64,000 nt of DNA from Myxococcales bacterium (GTDB lineage: Bacteria > Myxococcota_A > Polyangia > Nannocystales > Nannocystaceae): contig JACKDU010000010.1 of NCBI GenBank assembly GCA_020633335.1, positions 124,001 through 188,000 on the forward strand. Direction: 5' to 3'. Shown in pieces: positions 28,526 through 37,682 of this stretch (positions are counted from its first letter, which is position 1; each line of letters opens with the position of its first letter). The notes beneath the pieces were generated by a model. That model did no database searches. It worked only from the letters and a program-made list of their open reading frames with translations, and was not told the DNA's origin. The position numbers and the translations under genes are program-made.

Positions 28526-29038
28526 CTAGCGAGCGACGAAGCCCGGCTCGCGGATCTCTTCGCCGTGGAGGATCGCCAGGCGTCGACGCCGGAGCGCGGC
28601 CTCGTCGATCACGAGCTGGTGGAGCGTCGCCACCGTGACCTCGTCGATGTCCATCGTCCGGGCGACGTCGAGGACCGCCGCCATCTCGCCGTCCGCGAGC
28701 TCGCCGTCCGCGACCGAGACCGCCAGCCCGTTGTAGATGATCCAAGCGCCGACCTCACGGCGATCGGCGCCGGTCGCCGCCACCCGATCGAGGAGCTCGA
28801 CCGGCGCGACCCCGCGGAAGTCCCAGGCGACCACCGCGTCGATCACCGCCGGCTCGGTGAGGAGCGAGGCCATCCGCGCGAGGAGGCACTCGGCCTCCGG
28901 GCCGCTGAGGATCCCGTCGCTCGCGGCGATCGCCTTGACCGCCCGCCAGGCGAGCCCGAGATCGGCGCCCCGCGGCACCTCCTGGCGCCCGTACCAGAGC
29001 GTGCGGACCGCCTCGACGTGGCTCTGCCGGCTCTCCAT
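28526..29038 (-). CDS. TerB-like protein
   Basis: 170 residues from MESRQSHVEA. All-helical with the TerB-type pattern (AWRAVKAIAASDGILSGPEAE, then LAVSVADGELADGEMAAVLDVA), in which two A-x-x-D-G segments form the acidic metal-binding surface of the family. TerB-like proteins occur in tellurite/stress systems and as cytosolic scaffolds; no other ter genes are present. Longer readings reach 29245, but the intervening DNA is an intergenic region with dyads. Function not assigned. Confidence 0.75.
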   Translation of the reverse strand: MESRQSHVEAVRTLWYGRQEVPRGADLGLAWRAVKAIAASDGILSGPEAECLLARMASLLTEPAVIDAVVAWDFRGVAPVELLDRVAATGADRREVGAWIIYNGLAVSVADGELADGEMAAVLDVARTMDIDEVTVATLHQLVIDEAALRRRRLAILHGEEIREPGFVAR

Positions 29039-29164
29039 CGTCCTCGTCTCCTCCCCGACCGTGGGTCCGATGACGATAGCGCAGGAGCCCCGCCCTCGGC
29101 CGCCGAAGAGGGCGCGCGGGGCCGCCCCGGGGCCGCCCCCGCGCGCGACCCCGCGCACACGAAA

Positions 29165-29182
29165 CATGTCCCTTGGGCCATG
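29165..29182. repeat. CATG-type dyad upstream of the TerB-like gene
   Basis: CATGTCCCTTGGGCCATG, an imperfect palindrome, 127 bases upstream of the start. It pairs with a perfect dyad about 40 bases away. Confidence 0.6.
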
Positions 29183-29220
29183 ACAAGGGTGGCGAACGTC
29201 GCCCCCAGGCCCGGTGAATG

Positions 29221-29236
29221 ATGTCCCAAGGGACAT
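29221..29236. repeat. Perfect TGTCCC/GGGACA dyad
   Basis: ATGTCCCAAGGGACAT with 7-bp arms, between trpC (ends 68 bases away) and the TerB-like gene. Candidate operator or terminator arm; strongest intergenic member of the dyad family. Confidence 0.65.
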
Positions 29237-29303
29237 GATGAACACGCGGACGTCTCCGGCCGCGCGCCGGCGCGCGGGGACGCGGCGGCGATCGCGGCCG
29301 TCG

Positions 29304-30134
29304 CTAGCGGGCCGGGCGGCGGACGCCGGCGATCGCCTCGATGAGCCCCGCGAGCGCGTCGCCTGGCCGCTCCGCCTTCATCAGGTAGGTGCCGACGAGG
29401 ATCGCGTCGACCCCCGCGTCGGCGAGACGGCGGGCGTCCTCGGGCCCCGCGAGGCCGCTCTCGGCGACGTAGGTGAAGCCGGGTGGGACGTGCGCCCGGA
29501 GATCGACGCAGCGCTGGAGGTCGACCTTGAAGGTCCGCAGATCGCGGGAATTCACGCCGATGAGGCGGGCCCCGGCGGCCATCGCCCGATCGACCTCGTG
29601 GGCGTCGTGGGCCTCGCAGAGCACCTGCATGCCGAGGTCGTGGGCGAAGGCGACGAGCTGGCGGAGGAGCGGCGGCTCCAGGGCGGCGACGATCAGGAGG
29701 ACCGCGTCGGCGCCGGTCCGCTTGGCCTCGACGATCTGCCAGCGCTCGAGGATGAAGTCCTTGCAGAGGAGCGGCAGGGTCACGGTCTGACGGACCGTCC
29801 GCAGGTCCTCGAGCGAGCCCTGGAAGTGCCTGTCGCAGAGGACAGACATCGCCGTCGCCCCGCCGGCCGCGTAGAGGGTGGCGATCATCCGCGGATCGGC
29901 GTCGGCCCGCAGGGGCCCGGCGCTCGGCGAGGCCCGCTTGAACTCGGCGATGATCGCCGGCTGGGGCGAGGCCGCCCGGAGGGCGCCGATGAAGTCGCGG
30001 GGCGGCGCCAGGCGGCTCCCGAGCTCGGCGAGCTCGGCGTCGCTGAGGGCCGCCGAGCGCCCCGCCTTCGCCCCGAGGAGCTCGGCGCGCTTGGCCGCGA
30101 TGATCTTTTCGAGGTAGGTGCCGTCGGTGCTCAT
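29304..30134 (-). CDS. trpC: Indole-3-glycerol phosphate synthase
   Basis: 276 residues, normal size. TIM-barrel motifs: IIAEFKRASPSAG (catalytic Lys), LPLLCKDFILERWQI (second Lys), VLCEAHDAHEV and VNSRDLRTF, VAESGL for phosphate. It makes indole-3-glycerol phosphate from CdRP, the substrate of TrpA. It follows trpD by 40 bases and ends the trpEGDC cluster. Confidence 0.96.
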   Translation of the reverse strand: MSTDGTYLEKIIAAKRAELLGAKAGRSAALSDAELAELGSRLAPPRDFIGALRAASPQPAIIAEFKRASPSAGPLRADADPRMIATLYAAGGATAMSVLCDRHFQGSLEDLRTVRQTVTLPLLCKDFILERWQIVEAKRTGADAVLLIVAALEPPLLRQLVAFAHDLGMQVLCEAHDAHEVDRAMAAGARLIGVNSRDLRTFKVDLQRCVDLRAHVPPGFTYVAESGLAGPEDARRLADAGVDAILVGTYLMKAERPGDALAGLIEAIAGVRRPAR

Positions 30135-30174
30135 GACGCGCCGCCCTGTGTACCACGGGCGGGCGAAACCCGCC

Positions 30175-31278
30175 TCACGAGGCCTCGTCCGCGCCCGCGT
30201 CCGCGCGCGAGGAGGCGATCAGGCGATCGAGCAGCGACCGCGCCCGCCCGTCGTCGAGGACCTCGCCGATCCGCCGGGCCAGCGCCGGCAGGGCGTCGAG
30301 CTCGTCGTCGCCGGCGACCAGGAGCGCGAGGGCGCCGCTGTACTGGACGGCCGTCCGATAGGGCCCGATCTCGCCGTCCAGGAGGCGCCGCAGCGCCGCC
30401 GCGTTGCCGGCCGCGTCCTCGCCGGCGAGGGCCGAGAGGGGGCTTTGGGGGAGGCCTGCGTCGGCCGGCCGGAGGACGTGGGTGCGGACCTCGCCGCCGC
30501 GGAGCTCGGCCACGACGCTCGCGCCCTCGGCGCTGAGATCGTCGATCCCCGCCGGCGCGTCGGGACCGGGCTCGACCCCCCGGCGGAGGCCGTGGACGAC
30601 GAAGACGCGCTCCGAGCCGAGCGCCCCGAGGGCGCCCGCGAGATCGGCGCAGCGCCGCGGATCGAAGACGCCGACGACCTGGCGGGTGACCCCGGCGGGG
30701 TTGGTCAGCGGCCCCAGGAGGTTGAAGATCGTCCGCACGCCGAGCTCGCGGCGGGGCCCGGCGGCGTGGCGCATCGCCGGGTGGAGCGCGGGCGCGAAGA
30801 GGAAGCCGACGCCGACCTCGTCGATGCAGCGGCCGACGACCGCCGCCGACGCGCCGATCTCGACGCCGAGGGCCGCGAGCACGTCGGCGCTGCCGCAGCG
30901 GCTCGAGATCCCGCGATTGCCGTGCTTGGCGACCGCGACCCCGCAGGCCGCGACCGCGAGGGCGACCGCGGTCGAGACGTTGCGGCGGGCGACCCCGGAG
31001 CCGCCGGTCCCGCAGGTGTCGATGAGCGGCCGCCGGGTCGTGACCACCCCGACCACCGCCTCGCGCATCGCCGCGGCCGCGCCGACGATCTCGTCGATCG
31101 TCTCGCCGCGGGCCGCGAGGCCGACCAGGAGGCCGCCGATTTGGGCCGGCGTCGCCGCGCCCGCCATGATCTCGCGGACGATCGCCGTCATGTCGTCGCG
31201 GCCGATCTCGAGGCCGCGGGTGAGGCGGGCGATGCCGACCTTGATCACCGGGACCTCGCCCTCGCGCTCGCTCGTCAT
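30175..31278 (-). CDS. trpD: Anthranilate phosphoribosyltransferase
   Basis: 367 residues, ATG start overlapping the trpG stop. The PRPP loop DTCGTGGSG, KHGNRGISS and the metal/anthranilate region NLLGPLTNPAG are intact. It transfers phosphoribose to anthranilate. The chain is a little longer than the usual ~340 because of an N-terminal extension (TSEREGEVPVIK) and an acidic C-terminal tail. Confidence 0.96.
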   Translation of the reverse strand: MTSEREGEVPVIKVGIARLTRGLEIGRDDMTAIVREIMAGAATPAQIGGLLVGLAARGETIDEIVGAAAAMREAVVGVVTTRRPLIDTCGTGGSGVARRNVSTAVALAVAACGVAVAKHGNRGISSRCGSADVLAALGVEIGASAAVVGRCIDEVGVGFLFAPALHPAMRHAAGPRRELGVRTIFNLLGPLTNPAGVTRQVVGVFDPRRCADLAGALGALGSERVFVVHGLRRGVEPGPDAPAGIDDLSAEGASVVAELRGGEVRTHVLRPADAGLPQSPLSALAGEDAAGNAAALRRLLDGEIGPYRTAVQYSGALALLVAGDDELDALPALARRIGEVLDDGRARSLLDRLIASSRADAGADEAS

Positions 31279-31961
31279 GGCTCCCCCTCTCCTGCCCCCT
31301 CGGCCGGGGCCACGCGGACCCCGAGGAAATTGCCGAGGAGCGCATGCCCGTGCTCGCTGAGGACCGACTCCGGGTGGAACTGGACGCCGAAGATCGGCAG
31401 CTCGCGGTGGCGCAGGGCCATCACCTCGCCGTCCTCGGAGCGGGCGACGACGACGAAGGGCTCCGGCAGCGTGCGCTCGACGACCACCAGCGAGTGGTAG
31501 CGAGTGGCGATGAAGGGCGACGGGAGGCCGGCGAAGATCCCGGAGCCGTCGTGGGTGATCCGCGAGGTCTTGCCGTGCATCACCCGCGGCGCCCGGACGA
31601 CCGCGCCGCCGTGGACCGCCCCGATCGTCTGGTGGCCGAGGCAGACCCCGAGGAGCGGGATCGGCCGGTCGACCGCCGCGCGGGCGATCGCCTGGCAGAC
31701 GCCGCTCTCGTCGGGACCGCCGGGCCCCGGCGAGAGGAGGACGTGGCTCGGCCGATCGTCGAGGAGCGCGTCGGCCGTGATCGCGTCGTTGCGGTAGACG
31801 TCGACGATCGCCCCGAGCTCGAGGAGGTACTGGACGAGGTTGAAGGTGAAGGAGTCGTAGTTGTCGATCACCACGACCCGGACGCCCGGCCGCGGCGGCG
31901 CGCCCTTGCCGGGGAGGAGGCGCAGCGCGCCATCGGCGAGGAGCTCCGGGAGCGCGCTCAT
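31275..31961 (-). CDS. trpG: Anthranilate synthase glutamine amidotransferase subunit
   Basis: 228 residues. VIDNYDSFTFNLVQYL is the N-terminal signature, LLGVCLGHQTIG holds the nucleophile Cys and FGVQFHPESV the catalytic His and Glu. It releases ammonia from glutamine for TrpE. An extension of about 30 residues precedes the canonical start, so an internal start is possible. It overlaps trpE and trpD by 4 bases each. Confidence 0.96.
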   Translation of the reverse strand: MSALPELLADGALRLLPGKGAPPRPGVRVVVIDNYDSFTFNLVQYLLELGAIVDVYRNDAITADALLDDRPSHVLLSPGPGGPDESGVCQAIARAAVDRPIPLLGVCLGHQTIGAVHGGAVVRAPRVMHGKTSRITHDGSGIFAGLPSPFIATRYHSLVVVERTLPEPFVVVARSEDGEVMALRHRELPIFGVQFHPESVLSEHGHALLGNFLGVRVAPAEGAGEGEP

Positions 31962-33532
31962 CCCTCGCCCTCCCCCGCGTCCGCGCCCTCGCCGTCGGCA
32001 CGGGCGATCGCGATCGCCCGCAGGACCGCGCTCGCCTTGGCGTGGCACTCGGCGTCCTCGGCCGCCGGATCGGAGTCGTAGACGATCCCGGCGCCGGCCT
32101 GCACCCGCACCGCGTCGCCGGCGAAGACCACCGAGCGGATGCAGATCGCGAAGTCGGCCGCCCCGTCGTAGCCGAGGTAGCCGACCGCGCCGCCGTACCA
32201 GCCGCGGCTCGCTGGCTCGAGCGCGTCGATGATCTCGAGCGCCCGGATCTTCGGCGCGCCGCTCAGGGTCCCGGCCGGGAAGGTCGCCCGCAGCGCGTCG
32301 AGGGCCCCGAGCTCGGGCCGGAGGGCGCCGACGACCTGGGAGACGATGTGCATCACCCGCGAGTAGCGCTCGATCACGAAGGCGTGGGGGACCCGCACGC
32401 TCCCGGGGAGCGAGACCCGGCCGACGTCGTTGCGGCCGAGATCGACGAGCATCACGTGCTCGGCCCGCTCCTTGGGATCGGCGAGGAGCTCGGCCTCGAG
32501 GGCCCGATCCTCGGCGACGTCGATCCCCCGGCGGCGGGTCCCGGCGATCGGTCGGACGGTCAGCTCGCGCTCGCCGGGCGGGCCGTCGACCCGGACCAGC
32601 ACCTCCGGCGAGGCGCCGGCGATCGCCGCCGACGCGAGCTCGCAGAGCACCATGTAGGGGGCCGGGTTGGTGACCCGGAGGATCCGGTAGACCTCGAGGG
32701 GATCGAGGCCAGCGCGCGGCTGCTCGAAGCGCTGCGAGAGCACGACCTGGAAGATGTCGCCGGCGACGATGTGCTCGCGGGCGCGGGCGACCGCCGCGAG
32801 GAAGCCCTCGCGGCTGTACGGTGGCGCGGCCTCGGCGGCCGGCGCCGGCGCGTCGACGAGCTCGCGGGCCCGGAGCGCGGGCGGCCGCCGGAGGACCTCG
32901 GCGAGGCGACGGGCGCGGCCCTCCGCGGCGGCGATCGCCGCGTCGGTGCCGCCCTCGGTCGCCGGATCGGCGGTGGCGATCACCTGCACCCGCTGGCTGA
33001 AGTTGTCGAAGACGACGACGAGGTCGCTGGCGATCACCTCGAGCGCCGGCAGGTCGCTGGCGTGCGGCGGCGGGGCGAGGCCCTCGAAGGCCCGCACCAT
33101 GTCGTGGCCCCAGACGCCGACGAGGCCGCCCCAGAAGCGCGGGAGCTCGGGCCCCGAGGGGCCCTTGTAGGCCGCGAGGAGGGCCTCGACGGCCGCAAGA
33201 TCGCCGATCGTCGGGAGCTCGGGCGGGAGCGCGAAGCCGGGGCCGGCGGCGATCTCGACCCGAAGCGCGCCGTCCACCCAGGCGCCGCGCACATGGGCCC
33301 GGCAGCCGACGCCGACGACGCTGTAGCGGGCCCAGTGCTCGCCGCCGCCGACGCTCTCGAGGAGGAAGGTGAGGCCCGCCCGGGGATCGCCGAGGCGCGC
33401 GGCCTCCTCGGCACCGAAGGCCCGGAGGCGGGCGTAGACGCCGACCGGCGTGTCGCCGTCGCAGAGGAGCTCGTGGACCACCGGGACCAGGCGAGCGCCC
33501 GAAGCCGCGGCCCAGAGACCTCTCCCTTCCAT
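31958..33532 (-). CDS. trpE: Anthranilate synthase component I
   Basis: 524 residues. The N-terminal LLES segment (TFLLESVGGG) that forms the tryptophan feedback site is present, and the chorismate-binding domain shows GDIFQVVLSQRF, PIAGTRRRG, LVDLGRNDVGRV and GTLSGAPKIRA. It makes anthranilate from chorismate and ammonia. Full length, first gene of trpEGDC. It is divergent from glyA; the 198-base spacer shows no Trp-rich leader peptide, so control by attenuation is not evident. Confidence 0.96.
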   Translation of the reverse strand: MEGRGLWAAASGARLVPVVHELLCDGDTPVGVYARLRAFGAEEAARLGDPRAGLTFLLESVGGGEHWARYSVVGVGCRAHVRGAWVDGALRVEIAAGPGFALPPELPTIGDLAAVEALLAAYKGPSGPELPRFWGGLVGVWGHDMVRAFEGLAPPPHASDLPALEVIASDLVVVFDNFSQRVQVIATADPATEGGTDAAIAAAEGRARRLAEVLRRPPALRARELVDAPAPAAEAAPPYSREGFLAAVARAREHIVAGDIFQVVLSQRFEQPRAGLDPLEVYRILRVTNPAPYMVLCELASAAIAGASPEVLVRVDGPPGERELTVRPIAGTRRRGIDVAEDRALEAELLADPKERAEHVMLVDLGRNDVGRVSLPGSVRVPHAFVIERYSRVMHIVSQVVGALRPELGALDALRATFPAGTLSGAPKIRALEIIDALEPASRGWYGGAVGYLGYDGAADFAICIRSVVFAGDAVRVQAGAGIVYDSDPAAEDAECHAKASAVLRAIAIARADGEGADAGEGEG

Positions 33533-33730
33533 GCCCCCGAGGATACCCGAGCCGCGGCCCCGGGCTCGCGGGCCTCATTCGCCGACGACGCGCGCGGCGG
33601 CGGCCAGAAACGCCCGCCGAACGCCCTCTCCCGCCCCTCCGCGACCGGCCGAGGGCCGCTCTCCAGCGGCCACCAGACCCCGCGAATCGCGTTGACGCGC
33701 GGCCCTGCCGCTGGCAAAGCTCCCGCCCAT

Positions 33731-35005
33731 ATGGAGAGCCACCGCGAGCCCGACCTGCGCGAAGTCGACCCCGAGATCGCCGCCCTCATCGAGGGCGAGG
33801 ATCGACGCCAGCGCGAGAGCCTGCGGCTGATCGCCAGCGAGAACTACGCCTCCAAGGCGGTCCTCGAGGCGAGCGCCTCGACCCTGACCAACAAGTACGC
33901 CGAGGGCTACCCCGGCCGCCGCTACTACGAGGGGATGGACTTCGTCGATCCGATCGAGCGGCTGGCGATCGATCGCGCGAAGCGGCTCTTCGGGGCGGAG
34001 CACGCCAACGTCCAGCCCTACTCGGGCTCGCCGGCGAACCTCGCGGTGCTCCTCGGCCTCTGCGCGCCCGGTGACACGATCATGGGCCTCTCGCTGCCGG
34101 CCGGCGGTCACCTCACCCACGGCTGGAAGGTCTCGGCGACCGGGATCTACTACCACTCGGTCCAGTACGGGGTCCGCCGCGAGGATCACCGGATCGACAT
34201 GGATCAGGTCCGCGACCTCGCGCGCGAGCAGAGGCCCAAGCTGATCTGGTGCGGTCACTCGGCCTACCCTCGCCTCCTCGACTTCGAGGCCTTCGCCGCG
34301 ATCGCCCAGGAGGTCGGCGCCTACCTGGTCGCCGACATCGCCCACATCGCCGGTCTGATCGCCGGCGGCGTCCACCCGAGCCCGATCCCCCACGCCGACG
34401 CGGTGACGACGACCACCCACAAGACCCTCCGCGGCCCCCGCGGCGGCCTCATCCTCTGCAAGGCCGAGCACGCCGCGAAGATCGACAAGGCGGTCTTCCC
34501 CGGCCTCCAGGGCGGGCCCCACAACCACACCACCGCGGCCAAGGCGGTCGCCTTCCACGAGGCGCTGCAGCCGGCCTTCAAGGCCTACGCCGCGCAGATC
34601 GTCGCCAACGCCAAGGCCCTCGCGGCCCGCCTGATCGAGCGCGGCTACGACCTGGTCACCGGCGGCACCGACAACCACCTCCTCCTCGTCGATCTCACCC
34701 GCCAGGGCGTCGGCGGCCGCAAGGTCGCCCGCGACCTCAACGCCTGCGGGATCGAGCTCAACGCCAACTCGATCCCCTTCGATCCGCGCAAGCCCTTCGA
34801 CCCCTCGGGGCTGCGGATCGGCCTCGCCTCGGTGACCTCGCGGGGGCTCGGCGAGGCGGCGATGGACGGGATCGCCGGGGTGATCGACGCCGGGATCAAG
34901 GCGTCGCTCGCCGGCGGCGCGGAGGGGATCGATCCGGCGGCGGCCGAGCGGCTGAAGGGCCAGATCCGCGAGATGCTCGCGCCCTTCCCGGCGCCGGGGC
35001 TCTAG
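33731..35005 (+). CDS. glyA: Serine hydroxymethyltransferase
   Basis: 424 residues, normal size. SENYASKAVLEA and TNKYAEGYPGRRYYEG bind substrate and PLP; the PLP Lys231 is in TTTTHKTLRGPRGG. The enzyme interconverts serine and glycine with tetrahydrofolate. Divergent from trpE, which uses serine-derived tryptophan chemistry downstream via TrpB, so co-regulation is plausible but not shown. A weak hairpin lies just after the stop. Confidence 0.97.
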   Translation: MESHREPDLREVDPEIAALIEGEDRRQRESLRLIASENYASKAVLEASASTLTNKYAEGYPGRRYYEGMDFVDPIERLAIDRAKRLFGAEHANVQPYSGSPANLAVLLGLCAPGDTIMGLSLPAGGHLTHGWKVSATGIYYHSVQYGVRREDHRIDMDQVRDLAREQRPKLIWCGHSAYPRLLDFEAFAAIAQEVGAYLVADIAHIAGLIAGGVHPSPIPHADAVTTTTHKTLRGPRGGLILCKAEHAAKIDKAVFPGLQGGPHNHTTAAKAVAFHEALQPAFKAYAAQIVANAKALAARLIERGYDLVTGGTDNHLLLVDLTRQGVGGRKVARDLNACGIELNANSIPFDPRKPFDPSGLRIGLASVTSRGLGEAAMDGIAGVIDAGIKASLAGGAEGIDPAAAERLKGQIREMLAPFPAPGL

Positions 35006-35081
35006 CGCCGCGCTGCGTCGCGCGGGTTCCCGCCGCGCACGCGACATGCTCGAAGGGACAGCTTGACCCGGCGCCGCGCGT

Positions 35082-35846
35082 TCACCCGCCGAGCGCCGCG
35101 CCGACCAGCGCGCCGGCGGCGGTCGCCAGGAGGTTGACCGCGTCGTTGCCGATCCAGGCGACGCCGCCGGCCCGCAGCGCCTCGGCGCCGCAGTGGTGGC
35201 GCGGCGCCTCCGAGCGGCGGACGCAGCGGGGGCAGATGTAGCTCGCCTGCAGGGTCGCGCCGGCGAGGCTGTCGACCAGCGCCCCGATCGCGCCGGCGAT
35301 CGCCCCGACCAGCGCCATCGCCGGGCCGCCGACGATCGCCCCGACCAGCGCGCCGCCGGCCGCCGTCGCCCCGAGGCCGAGGGCAGAGACCGCCCCGGAG
35401 CTGCCCACGGGCACCCGCCGGAGGGTGAGGAGCGAGAAGGGCGGGCGCCGGGCGAGGGTCCCGAGCTCGGTCGCCCAGGTGTCGCCGGTCGCGGTCGCCA
35501 GGGCGCCGACGAAGGCCGCGGCGCACTCGATCCCGAGGAGCCCGTGGACGAGCGCGAGCGCGGCCGCGAGCCCGCCGTTGGCCAGCACCTGCCAGGCGTC
35601 GCGGGTGTCGCCCTTCGAGAACTCGCGCTTGACGGCGGCCTTGCGGGCGCTGCCGACCCGGCCGAGGAGCGTCGAGGTGAGGAAGAAGGCGATCAGCGCG
35701 GCGAACCAGCGCGGGCCGCCGCCGACGTAGATCGCCGCGCCGACCCCGAGGGCGGCCAGCGCCCCGGAATTCGAGAGCGAGCCCCGGCGGCGGGCGAGCC
35801 ACGCGATCGCGCCGCTGAGGGCGAGGCCGAGGACGAGGTCCGCCAC
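35082..35846 (-). CDS. DUF92 family integral membrane protein
   Basis: 254 residues from GTG. About six hydrophobic helices; family motifs include GALAALGVGAAIYVGGG, FFLTSTLLGRVG and TATGDTWATELGTLARRPP. A CPRC motif with a later Cys (ICPRCVRRSEAPRHHC) sits in the last loop and may bind metal. DUF92/TMEM19 relatives include VTE6/VTE5-type phytyl kinases, but a substrate cannot be assigned. Confidence 0.87.
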   Translation of the reverse strand: MADLVLGLALSGAIAWLARRRGSLSNSGALAALGVGAAIYVGGGPRWFAALIAFFLTSTLLGRVGSARKAAVKREFSKGDTRDAWQVLANGGLAAALALVHGLLGIECAAAFVGALATATGDTWATELGTLARRPPFSLLTLRRVPVGSSGAVSALGLGATAAGGALVGAIVGGPAMALVGAIAGAIGALVDSLAGATLQASYICPRCVRRSEAPRHHCGAEALRAGGVAWIGNDAVNLLATAAGALVGAALGG

Positions 35847-35896
35847 CCCGACACTCTAGCGCCGGGGCGATCGCGAGGCGAGAAAGGGCCCGCCCG

Positions 35897-37663
35897 TCAC
35901 TGCGGGATCGGCTGGCAGACGCCGCCGCCGAGCGACACCTGGGCCTGGGTGCGGAAGGTGTTGAGCTTCTCCCAGCTCTTCGGCTCGACCTTGGGGATCG
36001 TCCCGTCCTCGCGGACGTTGCTGACGTGGTAGCTGTGCTGGTTCCAGATCCGCCGCGCCTGGATCCAGCGATCCTGGACGTCGCGGATCGCCCGCAGGCA
36101 GTGGTAGTCCTGCCCCATCCCCTGGAAGGCGTTGGAGACCACCAGGATCTCGGCCGAGCCGTCGTTGTCGATGTCGGCGACGACCGGGTACTCGGCGAGG
36201 GTGCCGCTGGTGCGCGGGACCTGGAGGAGCACCTTGCCGCCGCCGTCGAAGACGAAGAGGTTCTGCTCGTCGGCGTACATCGCCTGGGCCGTGCCGGCGC
36301 CGAGGAAGTCAAAGGCCGTGCCCGCGGCGATGCCGCTCGCGTCCTGGACCGGCGCCGACCAGACGATCGAGGCGTTGGCCTCGTAGACCGTGTACTGCGA
36401 GGCCGAGCTGACCGCGAATTCAGCCGCGCCGTCGCCGTCGAAGTCGTGGATCGTCGCCGGCCGGTGCCAGTTGGTGCCCGAGGGGGCGACGCCGGTCGGC
36501 CGGAGGTCCTGGTAGGTGACGACGCCGTTGTGCTCGATCAGCGAGAGGCCGTTGCGGTTGGTCAGGAGCACCTCCGGGAGGCCGTCGGCGTCGAGATCGG
36601 CGACCTGCGGGTAGCCGGCGGCGAGGTTGGTGGTCCACATCATCGTCCCGTCGTGGTGGAACGCGGCGTTGCCGAGGACGATCTCGAGGTCGTCGTCGCC
36701 GTCGAGGTCCGCCATCGTCGTCGCCCCCCACTGACCGGCGGTCTTGGGGAGGGTGTGGAGGAGCTTGCCCTCGTGGTCGAAGATCATGTTGGCGGTGACG
36801 ATCTCGACGTCGCCGTCGTTGTCGAGGTCGGCGAGCGCGGCCGAGTTCGAGTACTTGAGGTCCTGGTTGAAGAAGTCGCCGATCCCCCAGGTGACCGGCG
36901 TGCTCCACTTGAGGGCGCCGTCGTGCTCAAAGGCGACGAGGGGGCCGTTCGGCTGGGCGGTGACGATCTCGACCAGGCCGTCGCCGTCGATGTCGCCGAT
37001 CGCCGGCGTGAAGTTCGCGTCGACCGGCGTCTCGATCCGGAAGTGGAGCGCCCCGGTGTCCCCGGAGATCACGAAGATGTGGCCGACCGCGTTCGGCGGC
37101 CCCGGGGTGGCGCCCGCCACCAGGATCACGTCCGGGACGTCGCAGAGGTCGATCTCGCCGTTGTTGTCGTCGTCGGTCAGGTTGGCGACCAGCGGCGTGA
37201 CGTAGCTCTGGGGCTCGCCGGGATCGGTGAAGGTCCACTGGATGTCGGGCTCGAAGCTGTTGGGCGGCCCCTCCTCGACGCAGGGGACGATCGCGTCCAT
37301 GTCGTCGGAGACCTTGCAGACGTCGATCTCGCCGGTGGTGCCGGTCGTCGCGTCGGTGGTCCCCGACGTGCTCCCGGTCGACATCGCGCCGGTCGAGGTC
37401 GCCGTCGTGTCGCCGCCGGTCGACGACGACGACGCGCCGGTGGTGCCGGTGCCGGTGGTGGAGGAGGCGCTCCCCGACCCTCCGCTGGTCTCACCGTCGG
37501 TGCCGGACGTCGTGCCGCCGGAGGTCATCGAGGTCGTCGCGCTCGCGCCCGTGCTCGACGTCGCTGAGTCCGCGCTGCCGTCGTCGCTCGTGCAGGCGAG
37601 GGCGAGGGGCAGCGCGCCGAGGAGCGCGGCGCGGAGGGGTCGGCGGTGGGTCTTCGCGTTCAT
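35897..37663 (-). CDS. FG-GAP/VCBS beta-propeller lipoprotein
   Basis: 588 residues. A lipobox (PLALAC) is followed by a Thr/Ser/Gly linker to about residue 110. Seven or so FG-GAP/VCBS-type blades follow, each with a calcium-loop-like DxDxDG (IGDIDGDGLVEIVTAQ, LADLDNDGDVEIVTAN, VADLDADGLPEVLLTN, VADIDNDGSAEILVVS). The C-terminus ends in a Cys-containing strand. Expected at the cell surface as an integrin-alpha-like propeller. Ligand unknown. Confidence 0.9.
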   Translation of the reverse strand: MNAKTHRRPLRAALLGALPLALACTSDDGSADSATSSTGASATTSMTSGGTTSGTDGETSGGSGSASSTTGTGTTGASSSSTGGDTTATSTGAMSTGSTSGTTDATTGTTGEIDVCKVSDDMDAIVPCVEEGPPNSFEPDIQWTFTDPGEPQSYVTPLVANLTDDDNNGEIDLCDVPDVILVAGATPGPPNAVGHIFVISGDTGALHFRIETPVDANFTPAIGDIDGDGLVEIVTAQPNGPLVAFEHDGALKWSTPVTWGIGDFFNQDLKYSNSAALADLDNDGDVEIVTANMIFDHEGKLLHTLPKTAGQWGATTMADLDGDDDLEIVLGNAAFHHDGTMMWTTNLAAGYPQVADLDADGLPEVLLTNRNGLSLIEHNGVVTYQDLRPTGVAPSGTNWHRPATIHDFDGDGAAEFAVSSASQYTVYEANASIVWSAPVQDASGIAAGTAFDFLGAGTAQAMYADEQNLFVFDGGGKVLLQVPRTSGTLAEYPVVADIDNDGSAEILVVSNAFQGMGQDYHCLRAIRDVQDRWIQARRIWNQHSYHVSNVREDGTIPKVEPKSWEKLNTFRTQAQVSLGGGVCQPIPQ

Positions 37664-37682
37664 GTGACTCCATCCTAGCGCG

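Noticed and set aside
33533..33730. trp leader peptide with attenuator upstream of trpE
   Set aside because: No short frame with adjacent Trp codons and no alternative hairpins were seen in the spacer.
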